NCBI GenBank assembly: GCA_033782935.1
Contig: JAWQEG010000062.1
Location: 12,756,470-12,820,469 of the forward strand
Reading direction: 5' to 3'
DNA length: 64,000 nucleotides
From: Petrolisthes cinctipes
Lineage: Eukaryota > Arthropoda > Malacostraca > Decapoda > Porcellanidae
Positions 1 through 15,000 of this stretch are shown here, in pieces (position 1 is the stretch's first letter; each line of letters opens with the position of its first letter). Both the position numbers and the translations under genes were made by a program. The notes below the pieces were generated by a model. That model made no database searches, had not been told where the DNA came from, and saw only the letters and a list, made by a program, of their open reading frames with translations.

Positions 1-3000
1 GGGACATATAAAATATTGATTTTAGCATGTTTTGAGCCTATATTTTGAAAACATTCTAGCACTGAGTAGGCATGTACAGATTGCTTCTTGGACCCAAAAA
101 TATCGAATTTTCGGGTGTTTTAAGCCTGAATTTGAGATATAAACGGGTACAGAAGATGCATGCACATATCGACATTGGATACCTAAAATATCAATTTTTA
201 GCCTGTTTTTGGCCTATATTTTAAAAATATTCCAGCACTGAGTAGGCATGTACAGATTGCTTACTGGACAAAAAAATATCGAATTTTCGGGTGTTTTGAG
301 CTTGAATTTTGGATATAAACGGATACAAAAGATGTATGCACATATCGACTTTGGACACCTAAAATATCGATTTTTAGCATGCTTTAAGCCTATATTTTGA
401 AAACATTTTAGCACTAAATAGGCATGTAAATATCCCTTCTTGGACCCAAAAATATCGAATTTTCGGGTGTTTTGAGCCTGAATTTGAGATATAAACCGGT
501 ACAGAAAATGCATGGACATATCGACATTTAGCACCAAAAATATCGATTTTTAGCATGTTTTGGGCCTACATTTAAAAATATTCTAGCACTGAGTAGGCAT
601 GTACAGATCGCTTCAGGGACCCAAAAATATCGAATTTTCGGGTGTTTTGAGCCTGAATTTTGGATATGAACGGGTACAAAAGATGTATGCACATATCGAC
701 TTTGGACACCTAAATTATAGATTTTTAGCATGTTTTAAGCCTATATTTTGAAAACGTTCTAGCACTGAGTAGGCATGTACAGATCGCTTCTGGAACCCAA
801 AAATATTGAATTTTCGGGTGTTTTGAGCGTGAATTTTGGATATAAAGATGTATGCACATATCGACTTTGGACACCTAAAATATCGGTTTTTAGCATGCTT
901 TAAGCCTATATTTTGAAAACATTTTAGGACTGAGTAGGCATGTAAAAATCCCTTCTGGGACCCAAAATTATCGAATTTTCGGGTGTTTTGAGCCTGAATT
1001 TGAGATATAAACCGGTACAGAAAATACATGCTCATATCGACATTTAGCACCTAAAATATCGATTTTGAGCATGTTTTGGGCCTACATTTAAAAAATGTTC
1101 TAGCACTGAGTAGGCATGTACAGATCGCATCTGTAACCCAAAAATATTGAATTTTCCGTTGTTTTGAGCCTGAATTTGAGATATAAACGGGTACAGAAGA
1201 TGCATGCACATATCGACTATGGGTAGCTAAAATTTCGATTTTCAGCATGTTTTGGGCCTGTATTTTGAAAATACTCAAACACGGAGTAGACTTATACAGA
1301 TCGCTTCTGGGACCCAAAAATATCGTATTTTCGGGTGTTTTGAGCCAGAATTTGAGATATAAACGGGTACAGAAGATGCATGCACATATCGACTTTGGGC
1401 ACCCAAAATATCGATTTTGAGCATTTTTTGGGCATCTATTTTGAAAATACTCTAACACGAAGTAGACATGTACAGATCGCTTCTGGGACACAAAAATATC
1501 GAATTTTTGGGTGTTTTGAGAATGAATTTCATATATATACGGGTACAGAAGATGCATGCACATATCGACTTTGGACACCTAAATTATAGATTTTTAGCAT
1601 GTTTTGAGCATATATTTTGAAAACTTTCTAGCACTGAGTAGGCATGTACAGATCGCTTCTGGAACCCAAAAATATTGAATTTTTGGGTGTTTTGTGCCTA
1701 AATTTGAGATATAAACGTGTACTGAAAATGGATGCACATATCGACTTTTTGCACCTAAAATATCGATTTTGAGCATGTTTTGGGCCTGTATTTTGAAAGT
1801 ACTCTAACACGGAGTAGGCATGTACAGATCTCTTCTGGGACCCAAAAATATCGAGTTTTAGGGTGTTTTGAGCCTGAATTTGATATATAAACGGGTACAG
1901 AAGATGCATGCAGATATCGACTTTGGGCACCCAAAATATCGATTTTTAGCATGTTTTGGGCCTATATTTTGAAAGTATTCTAGCAATGAGTAGGCATGTA
2001 CAGAACGCTTCTGGGACAAAAAAATATCAAATTTTTCGGGTGTTTTCAGCCTGAATTAGGGATATAAACGGGTATAGAAGATGCATACACATATTGACTT
2101 TGTGAACCTAAAATATCAATTTTAAGCATGTTTTGGGCCTGTATTTTGAAAATGCTCTAACACGGAGTAGGCCTATACAGATCGCTTCAGGGACCCAAAA
2201 ATATCGAATTTTCGGGTGTTTTGAGCGTGAATTTTGGATATAAACGGGTACAAAAGATGTATTCACATATCGACTTTGGACACTTCATTTATCGATTTTT
2301 AGCATGCATTAAGCCTATATTTTGAAAACATTTTAGCACTAAGTAGGCATGTAAATATCCCTTCTGGGACCCAAAATTATCGAATTTTCGGGTGTTTTGA
2401 GCCTGAATTTGAGATATAAACCGGTACAGAAAATGCATGCTCATATCGACATTTAGCACCTAAAATATCGATTTTTAGCATGTTTTGGGCCTACATTTAA
2501 AAAATATTGTAGCACTGAGTAGGCAAGTACAGATCGCTTTAGGGACCCAAAAATATCGAATTTTCGGGTGTTTTGAGCCTGAATTTGGGATATAAACGGG
2601 TACAAAAGATGTATGCACATATCGACTTTGGACACCTCAATTATAGATTTTTAGCATGTTTTAAGCCTATATTTTGAAAACGTTCTAGCACTGAGTAGGC
2701 ATGTACAGATTGCTTCTGGAACCCAAAAATATTGAATTTTCCGTGGTTTTGAGCCTGAATTTGAGATATAAACGGGTACTGAAGATGCATGCACATATCA
2801 ACTTTGGGCACCTAAAATATCGATTTTCAGCATGTTTTGGGCCTGTATTTTGAAAGTACTCTAACACGGAGAAGGCATGTACAAATCTCTTCTGGGACCC
2901 AAAAATATCGAGTTTTCGGGTGTTTTGAGCGTGAATTTGAGATATAAACGGGTACAGAACATGCATGCACATATCGACTTGGGACATATAAAATATTGAT

Positions 3001-6000
3001 TTTTAGCATGTTTTGAGCCTATATTTTGAAAACATTCTAGCACTGAGTAGGCATGTACAGATTGCTTCTTGGACCCAAAAATATCGAATTTTCGGGTGTT
3101 TTAAGCCTGAATTTGAGATATAAACGGGTACAGAAAATACATGCTCATATCGACATTTAGCACCTAAAATATCGATTTTTAGCATGTTTTGGGCCTACAT
3201 TTAAAAAATGTTCTAGCACTGAGTAGGCATGTACAGATCGCTTCATAGACCGAAAAATATCGAATTTTCGGGTGTTTTGAGCCTGAATTTGGGATATAAA
3301 CGGGTACAAAAGATGTATGCACATATCGACTTTGGACACCTAAATTATAGATTTTTAGCATGTTTTGAGCCTATATTTTGAAAACTTTCTAGCACTGAGT
3401 AGGCATGTACAGATCGCTTCTGGTACCCAAAAATATTGAATTTTCCGTTGTTTTGAGCCTGAATTTTAAATATAAACGGGTAGAGAAGATGCATGCACAT
3501 ATCGACTATGGGTAGCCAAAAATTTGATTTTCAGCATGTTTTGGGCCTGTATTTTGAAAATACTCAAACACGGAGTAGGCTTAAACAGATTGCTTTTGGG
3601 ACCAAAAATATCGTATTTTCGGGTGTTTTGAGCCAGAATTTGAGATATAAACGGGTACAGAACATGCATGCACATATCGACTTGGGACATATAAAATATT
3701 GATTTTAGCATGTTTTGAGCCTATATTTTGAAAACATTCTAGCACTGAGTAGGCATGTACAGATTGCTTCTTGGACCCAAAAATATCGAATTTTCGGGTG
3801 TTTTAAGCCTGAATTTGAGATATAAACGGGTACAGAAGATGCATGCACATATCGACATTGGGCACCTAAAATATCGATTTTTAGCATGTATTGGGCCTAT
3901 ATTTTGAAAATATTCCAGCACTGAGTAGGCATTTACAGATCTCTTCTGAGACACAAAAATATCAAATTTTCGGGTGTTTTAAGCCAGAATTTGGGATATA
4001 AACGGGTACAAAAGATGTATGCACATATCGACTTTTTGCACCTAAAATATCGAATTTTAACATATTTTGGGTCTGTATTTTGAAAACATTCTAGCAATGA
4101 GTAGGCATGTACAGATCGCTTCTGGGACCCGAAAATATCGAATTTTCGGGTGTTTTGATCCTGAATTTGAGATATACACGGGTACAGAAGATTCATGCAC
4201 ATATCGACTTTGGGCACCAAAAATATCGGTTTTGAGCATGTTTTGGGCATCTATTTTAAAAATACTCTAACACGAAGTAGGCATGTACAGATCGCTTCTG
4301 GGACACAAAAATATCGAATTTTTGGGTGTTTTGAGAATGAATTTCAGATATATACGGGTACAGAAGATGCATGCACAAATCGACTTTGGACACCTAAATT
4401 ATAGATTTTTAGCATGTTTTGAGCCTATATTTTGAAAACTTTCCAGCACTGAGTAGGCATGTACAGATCGTTTCTGGAACCCAAAAATATTGAATTTTTG
4501 GGTGTTTTGAGCCTAAATTTGAGATATAAACGGGTACTGAAAATGCATGCACATATCGACTTTTTGCACCTAAAATATCGATTTTGAGCATGTTTTGGGC
4601 CTGTATTTTGAAAGTACTCTAACACGGAGTAGGCATGTACAGATCTCTTCTGGGACCCAAAAATATCGAGTTTTCGGGTGTTTTGAACCTGAATTGGATA
4701 TATAAACGGGTACAGAAGATGCATGCAGATATCGACTTTGGGCACCCAAAATATCGATTTTTAGCATGTTTTGGGCCTATATTTTGAAAGTATTCTAGCA
4801 ATGAGTAGGCATGTACAGAACGCTTCTGGGACAAAAAAATATCAAATTTTCGGGTGTTTTCAGCACGAATTTGGGATATTAACGGGTATAGAAGATGCAT
4901 ACACATATTGACTTTGGGAACCTAAAATATCGATTTTGAGCATGTTTTGTGCCTGTATTTTGAAAATGCTCTAACACGGAGTAGGCATATACAGATCGCT
5001 GCAGGGACCCAAAAATATCGAGTTTTCGGGTGTTTTGAGCGTGAATTTTGGATATAAACGGGTACAAAAGATGTATTCACATATCGACTTTGGACACCTA
5101 AAATATCGATTTTTAGCATGCATTAAGCCTATATTTTGAAAAATTTTTAGTACTGAGTAGGCATGTAAATACCCCTTCTGGGACCCAAAATTATCGAATT
5201 TTCGGGTATTTTGAGCCTGAATTTGAGATATAAACCGGTACAGAAAATACATGCTCGTATCGACATTTAGCACCAAAAATATCGATTTTTAGCATGTTTT
5301 GGGCCTACATTTAAAAAATGTTCTAGCACTGAGTAGGCATGTACAGATCGCTTCATAGACCGAAAAATATCGAATTTTCGGGTGTTTTGAGCCAGAATTT
5401 GGGATATAAACGGGTACAAAAGATGTATGCACATATCGACTTTGGACACCTAAATTATAGATTTTTAGCATGTTTTGAGCCTATATTTTGAAAACTTTCT
5501 AGCACTGAGTAGGCATGTACAGATCGCTTCTGGAACCCAAAAATATTGAATTTTCCGTTGTTTTGAGCCTGAATTTGAGATATAAACGGGTACAGAAGAT
5601 GCATGCACATATCGACTATGGGTAGCCAAAATTTCGATTTTCAGCATGTTTTGGGTCTGTATTTTGAAAATACTCAAACACGGAGTAGGCTTAAACAGAT
5701 TGCTTTTGGGACCAAAAATATCGTATTTTCGGGTGTTTTGAGCCAGAATTTGAGATATAAACGGGTACAGAACATGCATGCACATATCGACTTGGGACAT
5801 ATAAAATATTGATTTTAGCATGTTTTGAGCCTATATTTTGAAAACATTCTAGCACTGAGTAGGCATGTACAGATTGCTTCTTGGACCCAAAAATATCGAA
5901 TTTTCGGGTGTTTTAAGCCTGAATTTGAGATATAAACGGGTACAGAAGATGCATGCACATATCGACATTGGGTACCTAAAATATCGATTTTTAGCCTGTT

Positions 6001-9000
6001 TTTGGCCTATATTTTAAAAATATTCCAGCACTGAGTAGGCATGTACAGATTGCTTACTGGACAAAAAAATATCAAATTTTCGGGTGTTTTGAGCTTGAAT
6101 TTTGGATATAAACGGATACAAAAGATGTATGCACATATCGACTTTGGACACCTAAAATATCGATTTTTAGCATGCTTTAAGCCTATATTTTGAAAACATT
6201 TTAGCACTAAATAGGCATGTAAATATCCCTTCTGGGACCCAAAATTATCGAATTTTCGGGTGTTTTGAGCCTGAATTTGAGATATAAACCGGTACAGAAA
6301 ATGCATGGACATATCGACATTTAGCACCAAAAATATCGATTTTTAGCATGTTTTGGGCCTATATTTAAAAATATTCTAGCACTGAGTAGGCATGTACAGA
6401 TTGCTTCAGGGACCCAAAAATATCGAATTTTCGGGTGTTTTGAGCCTGAATTTGGGATATGAACGGGTACAAAAGATGTATGCACATATCGACTTTGGAC
6501 ACCTAAATTATAGATTTTTAGCATGTTTTGAGCCTATATTTTGAAAACTTTCTAGCACTGAGTAGGCATGTACAGATCGCTTCTGGAACCCAAAAATATC
6601 AAGTTTTCGGGTGTTTTGAGCCTGAATTTGAGATATAAACGGGTACAGAATATGCATGCAGATATCGACTTTGGGCACCCAAAATATCGATTTTTAGCAT
6701 GTTTTGGGCCTATATTTTGAAAGTATTCTAGCAATGAGTAGGCATGTACAGAACGCTTCTGGGACAAAAAAATATCGAATTTTCGGGTGTTTTGAGCCTG
6801 AATTTGGGATATAAACGGGTATAGAAGATGCATACACATATTGACTTTGGGAACCTAAAATATCGATTTTGAGCATGTTTTGGGCCTGTATTTTGAAAAT
6901 ACTCTAAAACGGAGTAGGCATGTACAGATCGCTTTAGGGACCCAAAAATATCGAATTTTCGGGTGTTTTGAGCGTGAATTTTGGATATAAAGATGTATGC
7001 ACATATCGACTTTGGACACCTAAAATATCGGTTTTTAGCATGCTTTAAGCCTATATTTTGAAAACATTTTAGGACTGAGTAGGCATGTAAAAATCCCTTC
7101 TGGGACCCAAAATTATCGAATTTTCGGGTGTTTTGAGCCTGAATTCGAGATATAAACCGGTACAGAAAATACATGCTCATATTGACATTTAGCACCTAAA
7201 ATATCGATTTTGAGCATGTTTTGGGCCTACATTTAAAAAATGTTCTAGCACTGAGTAGGCATGTACAGATCGCATCTGTAACCCAAAAATATTGAATTTT
7301 CCGTTGTTTTGAGCCTGAATTTGAGATATAAACGGGTACAGAAGATGCATGCACATATCGACTATGGGTAGCTAAAATTTCGATTTTCAGCATGTTTTGG
7401 GCCTGTATTTTGAAAATACTCAAACACGGAGTAGACTTATACAGATCGCTTCTGGGACCCAAAAATATCGTATTTTCGGGTGTTTTGAGCCAGAATTTGA
7501 GATATAAACGGGTACAGAAGATGCATGCACATATCGACTTTGGGCACCTAAAATATCGATTTTGAGCATTTTTTGGGCATCTATTTTGAAAATACTCTAA
7601 CACGAAGTAGACATGTACAGATCGCTTCTGGGACACAAAAATATCGAATTTTTGGGTGTTTTGAGAATGAATTTCATATATATACGGGTACAGAAGATGC
7701 ATGCACATATCGACTTTGGACACCTAAATTATAGATTTTTAGCATGTTTTGAGCATATATTTTGAAAACTTTCTAGCACTGAGTAGGCATGTACAGATCG
7801 CTTCTGGAACCCAAAAATATTGAATTTTTGGGTGTTTTGTGCCTATATTTGAGATATAAACGTGTACTGAAAATGCATGCACATATCGACTTTTTGCACC
7901 TAAAATATCGATTTTGAGCATGTTTTGGGCCTGTATTTTGAAAGTACTCTAACACGGAGTAGGCATGTACAGATCTCTTCTGGGACACAAAAATATCGAG
8001 TTTTAGGGTGTTTTGAGCCTGAATTTGATATATAAACGGGTACAGAAGATGCATGCAGATATCGACTTTGGGCACCCAAAATATCGATTTTTAGCATGTT
8101 TTGGGCCTATATTTTGAAAGTATTCTAGCAATGAGTAGGCATGTACAGAACGCTTCTGGGACAAAAAAATATCAAATTTTTCGGGTGTTTTCAGCCTGAA
8201 TTAGGGATATAAACGGGTATAGAAGATGCATACACATATTGACTTTGGGAACCTAAAATATCAATTTTGAGCATGTTTTGGGCCTGTATTTTGAAAATGC
8301 TCTAACACGGAGTAGGCCTATACAGATCGCTTCAGGGACCCAAAAATATCGAATTTTCGGGTGTTTTGAGCGTGAATTTTGGATATAAACGGGTACAAAA
8401 GATGTATTCACATATCGACTTTGGACACTTAAAATATCGATTTTAAGAATGCATTAAGCCTATATTTTGAAAACATTTTAGCACTAAGTAGGCATGTAAA
8501 TATCCCTTCTGGGACCCAAAATTATCGAATTTTCGGGTGTTTTGAGCCTGAATTTGAGATATAAACCGGTACAGAAAATGCATGCTCATATCGACATTTA
8601 GCACCTAAAATATCGATTTTTAGCATGTTTTGGGCCTACATTTAAAAAATATTGTAGCACTGAGTAGGCAAGTACAGATCGCTTTAGGGACCCAAAAATA
8701 TCGAATTTTCGGGTGTTTTGAGCCTGAATTTGGGATATAAACGGGTACAAAAGATGTATGCACATATCGACTTTGGACACCTAAATTATAGATTTTTAGC
8801 ATGTTTTAAGCCTATATTTTGAAAACGTTCTAGCACTGAGTAGGCATGTACAGATCGCTTCTGGAACCCAAAAATATTGAATTTTCCGTGGTTTTGAGCC
8901 TGAATTTGAGATATAAACGGGTACTGAAGATGCATGCACATATCGACTTTGGGCACCTAAAATATCGATTTTCAGCATGTTTTGGGCCTGTATTTTGAAA

Positions 9001-12000
9001 GTACTCTAACACGGAGAAGGCATGTACAAATCTCTTCTGGGACCCAAAAATATCGAGTTTTCGGGTGTTTTGAGCGTGAATTTGAGATATAAACGGGTAC
9101 AGAACATGCATGCACATATCGACTTGGTACATATAAAATATTGATTTTTAGCATGTTTTGAGCCTATATTTTGAAAACATTCTAGCAATGAGTAGGCATG
9201 TACAGAACGCTTCTGGGACAAAAAAATATCAAATTTTCGGGTGTTTTCAGCCCGAATTTGGGATATTAACGGGTATAGAAGATGCATACACATATTGACT
9301 TTGGGAACCTAAAATATCGATTTTGAGCATGTTTTGTGCCTGTATTTTGAAAATACTCTAACACGGAGTAGGCATATACAGATCGCTGCAGGGACCCAAA
9401 AATATCGAGTTTTCGGGTGTTTTGAGCGTGAATTTTGGATATAAACGGGTACAAAAGATGTATTCACATATCGACTTTGGACACCTAAAATATCGATTTT
9501 TAGCATGCATTAAGCCTATATTTTGAAAATTTTTTAGTACTGAGTAGGCATGTAAATACCCCTTCTGGGACCCAAAATTATCGAATTTTCGGGTATTTTG
9601 AGCCTGAATTTGAGATAGAAACCGGTACAGAAAATACATGCTCGTATCGACATTTAGCACCTAAAATATCGATTTTTAGCATGTTTTGGGCCTACCTTTA
9701 AAAAATGTTCTAGCACTGAGTAGGCATGTACAGATCGCTTCATAGACCGAAAAATATCGAATTTTCGGGTGTTTTGAGCCAGAATTTGGGATATAAACGG
9801 GTACAAAAGATGTATGCACATATCGACTTTGGACACCTAAATTATAGATTTTTAGCATGTTTTGAGCCTATATTTTGAAAACTTTCTAGCACTGAGTAGG
9901 CATCTACAGATCGCTTCTGGAACCCAAAAATATTGAATTTTCCGTTGTTTTGAGCCTGAATTTGAGATATAAACGGGTACAGAAGATGCATGCACATATC
10001 GACTATGGGTAGCCAAAATTTCGATTTTCAGCATGTTTTGGGCCTGTATTTTGAAAATACTCAAACACGGAGTAGGCTTAAACAGATTGCTTTTGGGACC
10101 AAAAATATCGTATTTTCGGGTGTTTTGAGCCAGAATTTGAGATATAAACGGGTACAGAACATGCATGCACATATCGACTTGGGACATATAAAATATTGAT
10201 TTTAGCATGTTTTGAGCCTATATTTTGAAAACATTCTAGCACTGAGTAGGCATGTACAGATTGCTTCTTGGACCCAAAAATATCGAATTTTCGGGTGTTT
10301 TCAGCCTGAATTTGGGATATAAACGGGTATAGAAGATGCATACACATATTGACTTTGGGAACCTAAAATATCGATTTTGAGCATGTTTTGGGCCTGTATT
10401 TTGAAAATACTCTAAAACGGAGTAGGCATGTACAGATCGCTTCAGGGACCCAAAAATATCGAATTTTCGGGTGTTTTGAGCGTGAATTTTGGATATAAAG
10501 GTGTATGCACATATCGACTTTGGACACCTAAAATATCGGTTTTTAGCATGCTTTAAGCCTATATTTTGAAAACATTTTAGTACTGAGTAGGCATGTAAAA
10601 ATCCCTTCTGGGACCCAAAAATATCGAATTTTCGGGTGTTTTGAGCCTGAATTTGAGATATAAACCGGTACAGAAAATACATGCTCATATCGACATTTAG
10701 CACCTAAAATATCGATTTTGAGCATGTTTTGGGCCTACATTTAAAAAATGTTCTAGCACTGAGTAGGCATGTACAGATCGCATCTGGAACCCAAAAATAT
10801 TGAATTTTCCGTTGTTTTGAGCCTGAATTTGAGATATAAACGGGTACAGAAGATGCATGCACATATCGACTATGGGTAGCTAAAATTTCGATTTTCAGCA
10901 TGTTTTGGGCCTGTATTTTGAAAATAGTCAAACACGGAGTAGACTTATACAGATCGCTTCTGGGACCCAAAAATATCGTATTTTCGGGTGTTTTGAGCCA
11001 GAATTTGAGATATAAACGGGTACAGAAGATGCATGCACATATCGACTTTGGGCACCCAAAATATCGATTTTGAGCATTTTTTGGGCATCTATTTTGAAAA
11101 TACTCTAACACGAAGTAGACATGTACAGATCGCTTCTGGGACACAAAAATATCGAATTTTTGGGTGTTTTGAGAATGAATTTCATATATATACGGGTACA
11201 GAAGATGCATGCACATATCGACTTTGGACACCTAAATTATAGATTTTTAGCATGTTTTGAGCATATATTTTGAAAACTTTCTAGCACTGAGTAGGCATGT
11301 ACAGATCGCTTCTGGAACCTAAAAATATCGATTTTTCGGGTGTTTTGAGCCTGAATTTGATATATAAACGGGTACAGAAGATGCATGCAGATATCGACTT
11401 TGGGCACCCAAAATATCGATTTTTAGCATGTTTTGGGCCTATATTTTGAAAGTATTCTAGCAATGAGTAGGCATGTACAGAACGCTTCTGGGACAAAAAA
11501 ATATCAAATTTTTCGGGTGTTTTCAGCCTGAATTAGGGATATAAACGGGTATAGAAGATGCATACACATATTGACTTTGGGAACCTAAAATATCAATTTT
11601 GAGCATGTTTTGGGCCTGTATTTTGAAAATGCTCTAACACAGAGTAGGCCTATACAGATCGCTTCAGGGACCCAAAAATATCGAATTTTCGGGTGTTTTG
11701 AGCGTGAATTTTGGATATAAACGGGTACAAAAGATGTATTAACATATCGACTTTGGACACTTAAAATATCGATTTTTAGCATGCATTAAGCCTATATTTT
11801 GAAAACATTTTAGCACTAAGTAGGCATGTAAATATCCCTTCTGGGACCCAAAATTATCGAATTTTCGGGTGTTTTGAGCCTGAATTTGAGATATAAACCG
11901 GTACCGAAAATGCATGCTCATATCGACATTTAGCACCTAAAATATCGATTTTTAGCATGTTTTGGGCCTACATTTAAAAAATATTGTAGCACTGAGTAGG

Positions 12001-15000
12001 CAAGTACAGATCGCTTTAGGGACCCAAAAATATCGAATTTTCGGGTGTTTTGAGCCTGAATTTGGGATATAAACGGGTACAAAAGATGTATGCACATATC
12101 GACTTTGGACACCTAAATTATAGATTTTTAGCATGTTTTAAGCCTATATTTTGAAAACGTTCTAGCACTGAGTAGGCATGTACAGATCGCTTCTGGAACC
12201 CAAAAATATTGAATTTTCCGTGGTTTTGAGCCTGAATTTGAGATATAAACGGGTACTGAAGATGCATGCACATATCGACTTTGGGCACCTAAAATATCGA
12301 TTTTGAGCATGTTTTGGGCCTGTATTTTGAAAGTACTCTAACACGGAGTAGGCATGTACAAATCTCTTCTGGGACCCAAAAATATCGAGTTTTCGGGTGT
12401 TTTGAGCCTGAATTTGAGATATAAACGGGTACAGAACATGCATGCACATATCGACTTGGGACATATAAAATATTGATTTTTAGCATGTTTTGAGCCTATA
12501 TTTTGAAAACATTCTAGCACTGAGTAGGCATGTACAGATTGCTTCTTGGACCCAAAAATATCGAATTTTCGGGTGTTTTAAGCCTGAATTTGAGATATAA
12601 ACGGGTACAGAAAATACATGCTCATATCGACATTTAGCACCTAAAATATCGATTTTTAGCATGTTTTGGGCCTACATTTAAAAAATGTTCTAGCACTGAG
12701 TAGGCATGTACAGATTGCTTCATAGACCGAAAAATATCGAATTTTCGGGTGTTTTGAGCCAGAATTTGGGATATAAACGGGTACAAAAGATGTATGCACA
12801 TATCGACTTTGGACACCTAAATTATAGATTTTTAGCATGTTTTGAGCCTATATTTTGAAAACTTTCTAGCACTGAGTAGGCATGTACAGATCGCTTCTGG
12901 AACCCAAAAATATTGAATTTTCCGTTGTTTTGAGCCTGAATTTGAGATATAAACGGGTACAGAAGATGCATGCACATATCGACTATGGGTAGCCAAAAAT
13001 TTGATTTCAGCATGTTATGGGCCTGTATTTTGAAAATACTCAAACACGGAGTAGGCTTAAACAGATTGCTTTTGGGACCAAAAATATCGTATTTTCGGGT
13101 GTTTTGAGCCAGAATTTGAGATATAAACGGGTACAGAACATGCATGCACATATCGACTTGGGACATATAAAATATTGATTTTAGCATGTTTTGAGCCTAT
13201 ATTTTGAAAACATTCTAGCACTGAGTAGGCATGTACAGATTGCTTCTTGGACCCAAAAATATCGAATTTTCGGGTGTTTTAAGCCTGAATTTGTGATATA
13301 AACGGGTACAGAAGATGCATGCACATATCGACATTGGGTACCTAAAATATCGATTTTTAGCCTGTTTTTGGCCTATATTTTAAAAATATTCCAGCACTGA
13401 GTAGGCATGTACAGATCGCTTACTGGACAAAAAAATATCGAATTTTCGGGTGTTTTGAGCTTGAATTTTGGATATAAACGGATACAAAAGATGTATGCAC
13501 ATATCGACTTTGGACACCTAAAATATCGATTTTTAGCATGCTTTAAGCCTATATTTTGAAAACATTTTAGCACTAAATAGGCATGTAAATATCCCTTCTG
13601 TGACCCAAAATTATCGAATTTTCGGGTGTTTTGAGCCTGAATTTGAGATATAAACCGGTACAGAAAATGCATGCACATATCGACATTTAGCACCAAAAAT
13701 ATCGATTTTTTGCATGTTTTGGGCCTACATTTAAAAATATTCTAGCACTGAGTAGGCATGTACAGATCGCTTCAGGGACCCAAAAATATCGAATTTTCGG
13801 GTGTTTTGAGCCTGAATTTGGGTTATGAACGGGTACAAAAGATGTATGCACATATCGACTTTGGACACCTAAATTATAGATTTTTAGCATGTTTTGAGCC
13901 TATATTTTGAAAACTTTCTACCACTGAGTAGGCATGTACAGATCGCTTCTGGAACCCAAAAATATCAAGTTTTCGGGTGTTTTGAGCCTGAATTTGAGAT
14001 ATAAACGGGTACAGAATATGCATGCAGATATCGACTTTGGGCACCCAAAATATCGATTTATAGCATGTTTTGGGCCTATATTTTGAAAGTATTCTAGCAA
14101 TGAGTAGGCATGTACAGAACGCTTCTGGGACAAAAAATATCGAATTTTCGGGTGTTTTCAGCCTGAATTTGGGATATAAACGGGTACAAAAGATGTATGC
14201 ACATATCGACTTTTTGCATCTAAAATATCGATTTTTAACATATTTTGGGTCTGTATTTTGAAAACATTCTAGCAAAGAGTAGGCATGTACAGATCGCTTC
14301 GGGGACCCGAAAATATCGAATTTTCGGGTGTTTTGAGCCTGAATCTGAGATATAAACCGTTACAGAAAATACATGCTTATATCGACATTTAGCACCTAAA
14401 ATATCGATTTTTAGCATGTTTTGGGCCTACATTTATAAAATGTTCTAGCACTGAGTAGGCATGTACAGATCGCTTCAGGGACCCAAAAATATCGAATTTT
14501 CGGGTGTTTTGAGCCAGAATTTGGGATATAAACGGGTACAAAAGATGTATGCACATATCGACTTTGAACACCTAAATTATAGATTTTTAGCATGTTTTGG
14601 GACTATATTTTGAAAACTTTCTAGCACTGAGTAGGCATGTACAGATCGCTTCTGGAACCCAAAAATATTGAATTTTCCGTTGTTTTGAGCCTGAATTTGA
14701 GATATAAACGGGTACAGAAGATGCATGCACATATTGACTATGGGTTGCTAAAATTTCGATTTTCAGCATGTTTTGGGCCTGTATTTTGAAAATACTCAAA
14801 CACGGAGTAGGCTTATACAGATTGCTTCTTGGATCCAAAAATATCGTATTTTATGGTGTTTTGAGCCAGAATTTGAGATATAAACGGGTACAGAACATGC
14901 ATGCACATATCGACTTGGGACATATAAAATATTGATTTTTAGCATGTTTTGAGCCTATATTTTGAAAACATTCTAGCACTGAGTAGGCATGTACAGATTG